A DNA stretch of 15,681 nucleotides from JAZKFR01 sp040386295 (GCA_040386295.1 JAZKFR010000156.1:1-15681), one strand, 5' to 3'. Counted from the first letter of the stretch, positions 1 to 7,247 are shown. Numbers and translations: made by a program. The notes: a model not told the origin generated them from the letters alone.

Positions 1-1317
1 GGGCAGGCCGTTGAGCGCTGTCACACCTTGGAAGGTGCCGTTTTGGTAGGTGGCGGTGAGGCTGTTGCCGTCTTCTTCACTGATGCTGTTGCGGATGCTG
101 ATTTCTCTTAAGCCGTTGCGATAAGTGCTAGTTTCGATACTTGAACCGTCAGCAAAAAATTCAGTTTCCCGTGTCGAAGTAATGTTGCCTTGTGCGTCGC
201 GTTGTGTGCTCATCACACTGCCGTCAGTGTTAATTGTGAGCCCCCCACCAGTATCTGCTGTGAGGTTGGGCAGTGCGACAATGGTGACGCTGCCCTCGTG
301 CACGGGCTTGACGGTCACGGCGCCGTTGGCGGCTAGGCTGGTTGTCGAGAGCAGCTCGCTTGAGGCATTAAAAACCTGAAATTGGCGTTGGCCGTTTTCT
401 GTTGAAAAGGTCACCCTGCGCTGTAGCACTCCATTGGCGTCGTGGATTTCAAACTCGGTTTGAGAATAGATAGGTTGAAGTTCATTCGTGTAGTTATCGC
501 GCGTCCAGCCAGTGATGACGGGCGTGAGCTGGAGCGTGTTGTCGCCAAGGCTGCCGGCATCGCTGGCACCGGCCATGAGTTGAATCGCCTGGCTGATTTG
601 CGTTGAGCTGTGTTTTTTGGCGAATTGGTCGGTGCCGATGGCGTAAGCTAATCCAGCAAATGGGCCTAGCGCACTGGCAACGAGAAAACTGATTAGTGTC
701 TGTTCGCTGCCGAAACTGAGGCTGGGCAAGTAGCTGGTTTGCCCGATGTGCTCGCCAGTGGCGCCCGAGACTAGGCTGCCGACGACTAGGTGGTTGGTGA
801 ACGTCGATGCGGCGCCAAGACCTTCTTGCGGGAGCCCGGCAGCGAGTGCGGCGGCTTGGAATTCGGGCCTGCTGACGATGCGTGCAGCAGCACCTGGGTC
901 AATTGCCGATCCGTCTAAGCCGTAGGCCTGCGCGACAATCTGCGCTAGCGCGCCGCCTAGGCTGTGACCGGTGACGAGGAGTTGGGTGCTGTCGAAGCCT
1001 TGCGGGAATAGGTCTTTGTTGCGTGAAACAGTGGTTGCAAAGTTGATGCCTTGATCGAATTGAGTACTCCACTTGCCCGCGAAGATCGCGCTGTCGGCTG
1101 CACCGTCCCGAATGCCGTCGGTGCCTCGATAGGCGATGACGACTTCTCCGGTGGTGTCGTTTTTGAAGGCAAAGGCGGCGAAGGGGGGGCGTTCTAAGCC
1201 GGTGGCGAACTTCCAATCTGAAGGCAGATTTGCATTATTTTGTAAGAAATCTTCTGTTTTGTAGGCGAGCACGGCGAATTGGGCGAGCAAAGCGTCTTTT
1301 TGAATCGAAGCGGTCAT
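1..1317 (-). CDS. Class-3-lipase-like protein, probably secreted; C-terminus cut by window edge
   Basis: An open frame of 439 codons starts at ATG 1317-1315 and is still open at base 1. AAGGA lies 8 bases upstream of the start. Residues 1-200 look like an alpha/beta-hydrolase of the lipase class 3 / Mbeg1-like type: an oxyanion-type segment VIAYRGTDG near residues 80-88, then the nucleophile elbow GHSLGG with Ser119. HIG with His190 is the best catalytic-His candidate. I see no clear DPV-type Asp just before it, where this family often has one. From about residue 240 the protein becomes a series of short polar strands rich in NG and DG turns, such as DANGVL, RDAQGN and FADGSS, suggesting a beta-rich repeat region. 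There is no N-terminal signal peptide, so export, if it happens, would use a C-terminal signal (type I, RTX-like) or another route; the part that would show this is missing. A lipase or phospholipase role is inferred from the motif only. Confidence 0.75.
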   Translation of the reverse strand, partial: MTASIQKDALLAQFAVLAYKTEDFLQNNANLPSDWKFATGLERPPFAAFAFKNDTTGEVVIAYRGTDGIRDGAADSAIFAGKWSTQFDQGINFATTVSRNKDLFPQGFDSTQLLVTGHSLGGALAQIVAQAYGLDGSAIDPGAAARIVSRPEFQAAALAAGLPQEGLGAASTFTNHLVVGSLVSGATGEHIGQTSYLPSLSFGSEQTLISFLVASALGPFAGLAYAIGTDQFAKKHSSTQISQAIQLMAGASDAGSLGDNTLQLTPVITGWTRDNYTNELQPIYSQTEFEIHDANGVLQRRVTFSTENGQRQFQVFNASSELLSTTSLAANGAVTVKPVHEGSVTIVALPNLTADTGGGLTINTDGSVMSTQRDAQGNITSTRETEFFADGSSIETSTYRNGLREISIRNSISEEDGNSLTATYQNGTFQGVTALNGLP

Positions 1318-1343
1318 GGCGGAGTTCCTTGATTAAGGTGTAA

Positions 1344-2264
1344 TTAGGGATTGGATTTGCTGTCGGATGGCGCTGTGCCACGCGTGCCGAGTGGTGGTGG
1401 AAAAAGACTTTTATAGAAAGCGCTGTCGCGCGCTCTTTGTTCTTTTTCATGTGTGCTTAGACGATCAATGAAGCTGGCTGGCAATAGCATCTGATTAAAG
1501 CGTGCAATGGGTGGGTCAAACACGTCACGTTTGCTTTCAAGGTTGATGCTTACTTCCGGTCGTGCCGGCTCAAGGCAGCCAAGCTGCAAACTCACCACAG
1601 AGAGACTTCGGTAAAAATTTTTCGTGTAGCCCAGGAGCGGCAGTGAACCTGACATCGTCCATTTTGAATCGGTGCTGATGTTGATATTAGTGATGAATAT
1701 CGCTTGCCGCTTCGACACCGGATCAGCAAACGCAACAATCTGACTATGTAAGGTTTCATTACGAACAACCCCCGGTGGCGCATCAATCGCAACGATTCCG
1801 TGAGGTTTTTCTTTTCGATCAAGCGGACGCAGCCAGGTCATCGAGCTATACCAAGGTAACCACTGCGACTTGATGTCGGTTGCCCACGGCAAAGGGTTTT
1901 TCGTCTCGTCGAAATACAAATCCAACAGACACTCTTGCACCTTGCGGCAAGCATCAGCCCGTCCCCCGAAGCCACACTCCTGATAAGAGGCATCCTCAAT
2001 CCGAAACGCCGCAGCAGCGATCCCCTTCAGATCTTCGACATACTGCTGAGGCATACCAAACAGATCGGCGAATTCCTGGTTGTAGACCCAGATATTGTTG
2101 TCTTTGCGAAACGCCTGGCCATCGAAGGTCTGATTGACCTCATAGCGTTGCGAAGACCCATTACGCGACGTACTCAAACGCTCGCTCTGCGCAGCAGCAT
2201 TCAGGCTGGCGAGCAGCGCAAGTGCGAAGACCAAGCAGCTACGCTGCAATAAACCATGTGTCAT
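1344..2264 (-). CDS. Exported protein of unknown function (306 aa)
   Basis: I do not recognise this family. The chosen ATG at 2264 has GAGGGG 8 bases upstream; an in-frame TTG at 2288 would add 8 residues but has no ribosome site. Residues 1-25 form a Sec signal peptide: a basic QR, a hydrophobic core CLVFALALLASL, and an AAA-Q cleavage site. The mature part has several cysteines (three in a short stretch, ECGFGGRADACRKVQEC, and one more in LQLGC), which fits a disulfide-bonded periplasmic or secreted protein. The C-terminus is polar and low in complexity. The gene ends 26 bases before the lipase-like gene on the same strand, so the two are probably co-transcribed. An accessory, folding or immunity role for the lipase is possible but rests on adjacency only. 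Confidence 0.7.
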   Translation of the reverse strand: MTHGLLQRSCLVFALALLASLNAAAQSERLSTSRNGSSQRYEVNQTFDGQAFRKDNNIWVYNQEFADLFGMPQQYVEDLKGIAAAAFRIEDASYQECGFGGRADACRKVQECLLDLYFDETKNPLPWATDIKSQWLPWYSSMTWLRPLDRKEKPHGIVAIDAPPGVVRNETLHSQIVAFADPVSKRQAIFITNINISTDSKWTMSGSLPLLGYTKNFYRSLSVVSLQLGCLEPARPEVSINLESKRDVFDPPIARFNQMLLPASFIDRLSTHEKEQRARDSAFYKSLFPPPLGTRGTAPSDSKSNP

Positions 2265-2576
2265 GCCTTGTACCCCTCTTTTAGGCAAGTTGATTTTTTC
2301 AAACGCGGATTCTAGCTGAATTATTAGTCACGCGGGCAGCGTGTTTTTTCGCCCACTTTTCTGGCGCAATATGCGTTCGTAAGAATACGCTGCGCCGATG
2401 ACGTGAGCGCTGGACGAAGAACGGCCAGAGTGCAGCGTCCGCCGCAAATCCTCGTTAGGCTTGCTGGCAGCCAAACGATGCAGACGTTTCAACACGCCTT
2501 TGCATGATCGAGTCAGTCCAGCTTTGAGCGATCTAGAGCATGCTTTGGCGCATACCCATTTAACCAAGGACAGGCA
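2265..2576. other. 312-base divergent intergenic region
   Basis: This lies between the minus-strand exported-protein gene and the plus-strand lipoprotein gene, so it should hold two divergent promoters, but I find no convincing -35/-10 pair for either. The one visible structure is an imperfect hairpin at 2363-2396: outer arms GGCGCA and TGCGCC, an inner pairing GCG-TTC with GAA-CGC, and small bulges. It has no U-run on either side. Short open frames here have no ribosome sites and I do not consider them genes. Confidence 0.5.
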
Positions 2577-3152
2577 ATGAAAATAAAAGACCTAAGCCCG
2601 CGTGTGCTGCGTATCGGTGCAGCCTTGCTCGTCGCATTCATGCTCAGCTCGTGCGCAGAGTATTTTGTGAAATCAAACAAAAACGAGAATTTCACTGAAA
2701 AGCTGACAAATGTTTATGTCTGGTCAGGCATCGGCAGCATAGCCCCTTTTACCAAGCGCCCACCTTTCGCAGACGATACCTTCGAGAATCTGTTTAATAC
2801 GGCACTTACGAACAAACTGACGCAGCATGGGGTTAACAATGAACTACATCGCTTTGAGTCAGTCTCAGACGACAACAGTGATCTCTTGCGATTCGAGACA
2901 AAATTCAACCCCGATTACCGACTACTGATCGCCACCCAAGGATATGGGACTATGACTTCTCGAGGAATCACCAACGTAAACACCTTTGTTTTGTCGCTCA
3001 GCATTATTCGATTAGCAGATAAACAAAAAATTTGGCAAAGCGAAGTATTTGTTGACGCAAATACCGCGCCCGGAACGGCATGGAGAACTGCGGGGGCCGA
3101 TAAACTTGCCGATTTAATGATCAAAAAAATGCAGCAAGACCAGTTGTTTTAG
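2577..3152 (+). CDS. Putative outer-membrane lipoprotein, unknown function (191 aa)
   Basis: ATG 2577 is preceded by AAGGA at a good distance. Residues 1-25 are a lipoprotein signal peptide (basic KIK and R residues, hydrophobic core ALLVAFM), ending in the lipobox LSSC with Cys26 as the lipidation site. Residue +2 is Ala, not Asp, so sorting to the outer membrane is expected. The mature domain of about 165 residues has alternating predicted strands and a conserved-looking end: a strand containing KIWQSEVFVD followed by a helix ADKLADLMIKKMQQD. This is the pattern of small lipoproteins that compute as DUF4136- or LptE-like folds, but I cannot assign a family. It stands alone: the upstream neighbour is divergent and the next gene has its own promoter. 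Confidence 0.75.
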   Translation: MKIKDLSPRVLRIGAALLVAFMLSSCAEYFVKSNKNENFTEKLTNVYVWSGIGSIAPFTKRPPFADDTFENLFNTALTNKLTQHGVNNELHRFESVSDDNSDLLRFETKFNPDYRLLIATQGYGTMTSRGITNVNTFVLSLSIIRLADKQKIWQSEVFVDANTAPGTAWRTAGADKLADLMIKKMQQDQLF

Positions 3153-3245
3153 CGCCAAGATCCATGCGCCGTCGTATGCAAAACTCGTCATGAGTGGGCA
3201 TCAGCCCCTAGTAGCGTATCCGTTCTTTGCCCCGTTTTACCCCCG

Positions 3246-3275
3246 TTGAACGTCGCGAAAAGATCAGCGTATAAT
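3246..3275 (+). promoter_or_regulatory. Promoter of the ahcY-metF unit
   Basis: A perfect sigma-70 -10 box TATAAT lies at 3270-3275, with TTGAAC (4 of 6 to consensus) at 3246-3251 and an 18-base spacer. Transcription would start near 3282, only a few bases before the first paired strand of the riboswitch at 3286, which is the spacing expected for a riboswitch leader. Confidence 0.75.
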
Positions 3276-3283
3276 CGTCCGGC

Positions 3284-3408
3284 TGTTCGAGGAGCGTTGC
3301 GAGGCATTTTTGTCCCTAGGCTCGAATGGCGCTGAAATCTGGCGTTTGCGGTGTAAATAACGCGAATGCAGAAAACTCAGAGTTCAGCTTGTTAGAACGG
3401 CGCTCATC
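3284..3408 (+). promoter_or_regulatory. SAH riboswitch (S-adenosylhomocysteine sensor) in the ahcY leader
   Basis: The leader carries the hallmarks of the SAH riboswitch known from beta- and gammaproteobacterial ahcY leaders. TTCGAG (3286-3291) pairs perfectly with CTCGAA (3321-3326) as P1. The conserved GAGGAGCGTTGCGA block and TAGGCTCGA follow in the right order. GAGCG (3292-3296) is complementary to CGCTC (3401-3405) within AACGGCGCTCA, giving the expected pseudoknot. SAH binding normally raises expression of genes that remove SAH, which fits ahcY immediately downstream. Translated readings of this leader as part of AhcY are spurious. Confidence 0.88.
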
Positions 3409-3414
3409 CAACCA

Positions 3415-3432
3415 ACCCGTGCCGGGCACGGG
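3415..3432 (+). promoter_or_regulatory. Stem-loop between riboswitch and ahcY (possible expression platform)
   Basis: CCCGTGC (3416-3422) and GCACGGG (3426-3432) form a perfect 7-bp, GC-only-capped stem around CGG, starting about 10 bases after the pseudoknot strand. No U-run follows (GAGATGGG instead), so it is not a standard terminator. It may be part of the ON/OFF platform, or only a spacer hairpin. Confidence 0.45.
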
Positions 3433-3553
3433 GAGATGGGTGGGCGTTGAGGGCGCTTCGGGCGTTGAGCAGGTTAGCGGTGCGCGGCCTGTTTTAGTTA
3501 AACCTCAGCACATCTTGTTTCCCGCCCGGCCACAGTTATTGAGGAGTTCTACT

Positions 3554-5047
3554 GTGGCTAATGCGTTAAATCAGCGTCAAAGTTCAAATCCCGTTTCTCT
3601 TAGCGCGCTTGCGCAAGCGCGTCCCGATTACTGCGTTGCCGACCTGTCGCTCGCGGCTTGGGGGCGTCGTGAGATTCGGATCGCCGAAACCGAAATGCCT
3701 GGCCTGATGGCCATTCGTGAAGAATTCGCAGCGGCGCAACCGCTCAAAGGTGCACGCATTGCGGGCTCTTTGCATATGACGATTCAAACCGCCGTTTTGA
3801 TCGAAACGCTGTGCGCTTTGGGTGCTCAAGTGCGCTGGGCTTCTTGCAACATTTTCTCAACGCAAGATCACGCCGCTGCAGCGATTGCCGCCAGCCACGT
3901 TCCTGTTTTTGCAGTGAAGGGCGAAACGCTTGCCGAATACTGGGATTACACGCATCGCATTTTTGAGTGGGACACTACGCCAGAAGGGGCGCAGCACGCC
4001 AATATGATTCTCGACGACGGGGGTGACGCCACCTTGTTGCTCCACCTCGGCGCCAGAGCCGAGCAAGATCGCTCGCTGTTGACGAAGCCCTCGTCCGAAG
4101 AAGAAAGCGTGTTGTTCGCTGCGATTGCCGCCAAGCTCGAACTGGCGCCTAGTTGGTACTCAGAGCGCCTTGCTGCAATTAAAGGCGTGACCGAAGAAAC
4201 CACTACCGGCGTGCATCGCCTCTACCAGATGCACGCTAAGGGCGAGTTGAAATTCCCGGCGATCAACGTCAACGACTCAGTCACCAAGTCCAAATTCGAC
4301 AATCTGTACGGCTGTCGTGAATCTTTGGTCGACGGGATCAAGCGCGCCACCGATGTAATGATCGCCGGCAAAGTGGCCGTGATTGCGGGTTATGGCGACG
4401 TGGGCAAAGGCTCGGCGCAAGCCATGCGCGCACTTTCGGCGCAAGTTTGGGTCACCGAAATTGACCCCATTTGCGCACTCCAGGCGGCGATGGAAGGTTA
4501 TCGCGTCGTGACGATGGACTACGCCGCCGATAAAGCCGATATTTTTGTCACCTGTACGGGCAACTACCACGTCATCACGCACGAACACATGTGCAGAATG
4601 AAAGACCAAGCGATTGTCTGCAACATCGGTCATTTCGATAACGAAATCGATGTTGCCTCGATTGAGTCTTACGCCTGGGAAGAAATCAAGCCGCAAGTAG
4701 ATCACGTAATTTTCCCGGCCAGCGAGGGTGCGCACGGCCAAGCAGGTAAACGCATTATTCTTTTAGCCAAAGGTCGCTTGGTTAACCTCGGTTGCGGCAC
4801 GGGTCATCCTTCCTACGTAATGAGCTCCTCGTTTGCCAATCAGACGATTGCGCAGATCGAGCTGTTCACGCGCAACAGCGATTACCCCATTGGCGTATAC
4901 ACCCTGCCCAAGCATCTCGACGAAAAAGTCGCGCGTCTGCAGCTGAAAAAACTCAACGCACAACTGACTGAGTTGACTGAGCAACAAGCGACGTATATCG
5001 GTGTGGCGAAAACAGGGCCGTACAAACCAGATCAATACCGTTACTGA
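3554..5047 (+). CDS. ahcY: Adenosylhomocysteinase (SAH hydrolase)
   Basis: Cytosolic NAD-dependent enzyme that splits S-adenosylhomocysteine into adenosine and homocysteine, closing the activated-methyl cycle. I start it at GTG 3554, 497 residues, because GAGGAG sits 7 bases upstream and the frame before it runs through the riboswitch. Visible landmarks: SLHMTIQTA and CNIFSTQDHAAA (substrate site), EETTTG, NVNDSVTKSKFDNLYG with Lys245 and Asp249, the NAD-binding loop GYGDVGKGS at 279-287, and HPSYVMSSSFANQ. The C-terminal KPDQYRY keeps Lys491 and Tyr495, which reach into the neighbouring subunit; the usual His before Tyr is Gln here. Residues 389-397 (ASEGAHGQA) replace the single Asp usual in the VIFPDGKR segment, an 8-residue insertion. 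It shares a transcript with metF and is probably switched on by SAH through the leader. Confidence 0.97.
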   Translation: MANALNQRQSSNPVSLSALAQARPDYCVADLSLAAWGRREIRIAETEMPGLMAIREEFAAAQPLKGARIAGSLHMTIQTAVLIETLCALGAQVRWASCNIFSTQDHAAAAIAASHVPVFAVKGETLAEYWDYTHRIFEWDTTPEGAQHANMILDDGGDATLLLHLGARAEQDRSLLTKPSSEEESVLFAAIAAKLELAPSWYSERLAAIKGVTEETTTGVHRLYQMHAKGELKFPAINVNDSVTKSKFDNLYGCRESLVDGIKRATDVMIAGKVAVIAGYGDVGKGSAQAMRALSAQVWVTEIDPICALQAAMEGYRVVTMDYAADKADIFVTCTGNYHVITHEHMCRMKDQAIVCNIGHFDNEIDVASIESYAWEEIKPQVDHVIFPASEGAHGQAGKRIILLAKGRLVNLGCGTGHPSYVMSSSFANQTIAQIELFTRNSDYPIGVYTLPKHLDEKVARLQLKKLNAQLTELTEQQATYIGVAKTGPYKPDQYRY

Positions 5048-5057
5048 GTCTCTGCCC

Positions 5058-6050
5058 ATGACTTCGCACAACGCATCGAAAAATTCTCTGGAACAGCCGC
5101 AGGGAGAAGGCGTGGGAGCGGCGGAAAAGGGAAAGGCCCTGGGGAAGGCGCGGGAAAATGCTTCCCCAGAGGCAAAACCTGCTGGCGACAAAAAAGCTCA
5201 AGGCGTTTTTAGCCTTGAGCTTTTTCCGCCGCAAACGCCAGAAGGCATGGCCAAGTTGCGCGCCACACGAGCGCAGTTGGCTGAACTAAACCCAAAGTTT
5301 TTCTCGGTCACCTTTGGCGCCGGCGGCTCGACCCGCGCACACACTTTAGACACCGTGCTTGAGATTCAGGCGGAAGGCCATCGCGTCGCACCGCACATCT
5401 CCTGCATTGGCTCAACACGGGACAGCATTCGCAGCCTGCTTGAGCAATACCGCGCGCAGGGCGTTCGTCAGCTGGTCGCGCTGCGCGGTGATCTGCCCTC
5501 AGGCATGGCCGAACCCGGCAATTTCCGTTTCGCCAACGAGCTAGTCGAATTTATCCGCCATGAAACAGGCGACTGGTTCCATATAGAAGTAGCGGCCTAC
5601 CCTGAATACCACCCACAAGCCAGAAGCCCGCAAGACGACCTGCTCGCCTTCAAGCGCAAGGTGGAGGCCGGAGCCAATTCGGCGATTACCCAGTATTTCT
5701 ACAACTTCGACGCCTACGCGCGCTTTGTTGACGCCTGCCAAGGGCTTGGCCTCACGCTGCCGATCGTGCCCGGCATCATGCCGATTGCCAGCCATAGCAA
5801 CCTGGCTCGCTTTTCCGAGCGTTGCGGCGCAGAAATACCGCGTTGGATCAAGAAAAAATTAGAAGCTTTTGGCGACGATAACGCGTCAATTCGCGCCTTT
5901 GGGCTCGATGTCGTCGGAGATTTGTGCGAAAAACTGCTCGCCAACGGCGCGCCCGGTTTGCACTTCTACACCCTAAACCAAGCCACGCTAACCAGCGCCC
6001 TGTGGCGCCAACTCAAGGTCAATGGCGATGCAGGAGGAAGCAAATGCTAA
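5058..6050 (+). CDS. metF: Methylenetetrahydrofolate reductase with unusual N-terminal extension
   Basis: FAD enzyme that reduces 5,10-methylene-THF to 5-methyl-THF, the methyl donor for homocysteine remethylation, so it works downstream of AhcY in the same cycle. From ATG 5058 it has 330 residues; MetF is usually about 275-300. Core motifs: SLELFPP with catalytic Glu54, VTFGAGGSTR, HISCIGSTRDSI, ALRGDLPSG with Asp145, IEVAAYPEYHP, KRKVEAGANSAITQYFYN and GIMPI. Residues 1-48 are a polar, Lys/Gly/Ala/Glu-rich extension with no family resemblance. ATG 5058 has no ribosome site; an in-frame GTG at 5112 has GGAG 5 bases upstream and would remove 18 residues, so the start is uncertain. It begins 10 bases after the ahcY stop. 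A perfect terminator-like hairpin lies inside residues 45-56 (separate entry). Confidence 0.95.
   Translation: MTSHNASKNSLEQPQGEGVGAAEKGKALGKARENASPEAKPAGDKKAQGVFSLELFPPQTPEGMAKLRATRAQLAELNPKFFSVTFGAGGSTRAHTLDTVLEIQAEGHRVAPHISCIGSTRDSIRSLLEQYRAQGVRQLVALRGDLPSGMAEPGNFRFANELVEFIRHETGDWFHIEVAAYPEYHPQARSPQDDLLAFKRKVEAGANSAITQYFYNFDAYARFVDACQGLGLTLPIVPGIMPIASHSNLARFSERCGAEIPRWIKKKLEAFGDDNASIRAFGLDVVGDLCEKLLANGAPGLHFYTLNQATLTSALWRQLKVNGDAGGSKC
5191..5225 (+). terminator. Terminator-like hairpin inside the metF 5' coding region
   Basis: Bases 5191-5204 and 5212-5225 form a perfect 14-bp inverted repeat around a 7-base loop (5205-5211). The GC-containing core GCTCAAGGC/GCCTTGAGC is flanked by an A-run on the left and TTTTT on the right, which is the form of a two-way intrinsic terminator. 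It lies 144 bases after the ahcY stop and within metF codons 45-56, just where the conserved MetF core begins. Function is inferred: it could end part of the ahcY transcripts, with translation of metF suppressing it. Confidence 0.6.
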
Positions 6051-6055
6051 GGAGT

Positions 6056-6144
6056 CGCTGATTTATTCACTTCCCGGCTCTTGGAGCATTAAAAAATCAA
6101 TTGGTTGCGAACCGCGAAATATAAAAACCACGATTAAATCAGCG
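6056..6144. repeat. 10-bp inverted repeat flanking a 69-base segment
   Basis: CGCTGATTTA at 6056-6065 is the exact reverse complement of TAAATCAGCG at 6135-6144. The enclosed segment has its own small stems, GCTC-ttg-GAGC and GGTT-gcg-AACC, and A/T-rich links. It starts 6 bases after the metF stop. It could be a transcript-end structure, a small RNA, or a small non-autonomous mobile remnant; no target duplication is evident. Confidence 0.4.
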
Positions 6145-6202
6145 CTTCCCTAAAGACCTCGACACAACCAACTACGCGCTCCGCTCACTGACCAGCATCA
6201 TT

Positions 6203-6226
6203 CCCTCTCCCACAAGTGGGCGAGGG
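6203..6226. terminator. GC-rich hairpin, possible bidirectional transcript end or dispersed repeat
   Basis: CCCTC-T-CCCAC (6203-6213), a 2-base AA loop, then GTGGG-C-GAGGG (6216-6226): ten paired bases with one central mismatch. No U-run follows on either strand. Elements of the form CCCTCTCCC...GGGCGAGGG are common dispersed intergenic repeats in proteobacterial genomes, so it may be a repeat that also blocks transcription. Confidence 0.4.
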
Positions 6227-6408
6227 GAAGGCAAGCCTTGGGTGAAGAAGTTTATGTTGGTGGCTAGGGCGTTCTCTGCCTCAAGTTGAGCGCTACGGTT
6301 GTGCACAGGTCTTTGCTATTGATTTAGCAGCCTCTGATTTTCGGAAGGCGCTTCCTTGAAAAAGCTCAATACGCGCTTGATACGCCTCAATACGTGTCCC
6401 TACACCGC

Positions 6409-7020
6409 TTAATCGTGCGGGATCGACTCGGCGAAACTGGGACGCAGCATCAATTTTTCGTATAAACGAGCGAGCGCCGGGTGTTGCTCGCGCCAATCCA
6501 TGGCAGGGAAACGAAACGCCAAAAAGCCGAGTGCGCAGCCAGTACATATGTCTGCGAGCGAAAAATGGGTGCCTATGCACCAGCTGTTTTCCTCGCCTAT
6601 TTGTCCAGCGATGAAGCTCAGCCCTGCGTTGATTTTTGCTTCTTGCCGGGCGATCCAAGCGCTGCTTTGCAGTTCGGGCGGACGGCGTTTTTCCAGCACA
6701 ATCGCCACGCCGGCGTCGCAAATACCGTCGGCCAGCGCCTCCCAGCGTTTCACCTCAGTGCGCTCACGATTTTGCACGGGCATCAGCTTATTATTCGGCG
6801 CGACATTGTCGAGATACTCAACAATCACGCGCGAATCGAAGAGCGCTGTCTCCTCGTCGAGCAATAAAACGGGAATTTTGCCGAGGGGATTAAATTCGGC
6901 GATCCGGTTCTCCGGCGTCCACGGCGAATCAAGCACAAACTCGTACTCAATTTTCTTCTCGGCCAGCACCATGCGAACTTTGCGCGCGTAGGGGCTAGTC
7001 CATGATCCGATCAGTTTCAT
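6409..7020 (-). CDS. YibF-like glutathione S-transferase family protein
   Basis: Cytosolic GST-fold protein of 203 residues, close in length and sequence pattern to Escherichia coli YibF (for example the start MKLIGSWTSP and the block ALADGICDAGVAIV). The N-terminal thioredoxin-like domain contains SWTSPYARKVR, with Ser9 as the likely glutathione-contacting residue, FNPLGKIPVL with the conserved cis-Pro50, and DS at 62-63. The all-helical C-terminal domain has the N-capping motif ADICTGCALGFL. I chose the ATG at 7020 because AGGA lies 6 bases upstream and the family starts at MKLIGS; an ATG five codons earlier has no ribosome site. The physiological substrate of this subgroup is not known. 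It is divergent from purB, a common arrangement in this order. Confidence 0.9.
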   Translation of the reverse strand: MKLIGSWTSPYARKVRMVLAEKKIEYEFVLDSPWTPENRIAEFNPLGKIPVLLLDEETALFDSRVIVEYLDNVAPNNKLMPVQNRERTEVKRWEALADGICDAGVAIVLEKRRPPELQSSAWIARQEAKINAGLSFIAGQIGEENSWCIGTHFSLADICTGCALGFLAFRFPAMDWREQHPALARLYEKLMLRPSFAESIPHD

Positions 7021-7247
7021 CTGGTTCCTGTTCATTAAGCACGCCGGTCAATTTAGCGCCGGGATTGTAGCATCGCTAAGGCGCTCTAGCGCCGCCAATG
7101 CAGGCATAACAGAGCGCGCAGCAGCATTTTGTGCGCAGGCAGCGCGCCAGGCCGAGCAATTTACAAGCAGCACGACAACAAGAGGCTAAAATGACGCGCT
7201 CTTTTGTCGATTGCGTTTGTTTCTGCTGCCTGCCTATGCCGCTTATT

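Larger units (their letters stand above)
6051..6408. other. 358-base intergenic region between convergent metF and the GST gene
   Basis: No gene is supported here. It contains two structures described separately: a 10-bp inverted repeat enclosing 69 bases (6056-6144) just after metF, and a compact hairpin at 6203-6226. The two flanking genes converge, so terminators for both strands are expected. The remaining part (6230-6408) shows nothing I recognise. Confidence 0.5.

Noticed and set aside
2328..2567. 79-codon minus-strand frame between the exported-protein and lipoprotein genes
   Set aside because: No ribosome site, no domain, and it lies over the presumed divergent promoter region.
3326..3553. 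N-terminal extension of AhcY by 76 codons
   Set aside because: It runs through the SAH riboswitch, has no family resemblance and no ribosome site, whereas GTG 3554 has GAGGAG.
4277..4741. Long antisense open frame within ahcY
   Set aside because: It mirrors the strong coding bias of ahcY on the other strand and has no recognisable domain or start signal.
6481..6991. Plus-strand open frames over the GST gene
   Set aside because: They are shadows of a clear GST family gene on the minus strand.
7160..7192. Promoter for purB from TTTACA and TAAAAT
   Set aside because: The spacer is 21 bases, too long for a usual sigma-70 promoter.
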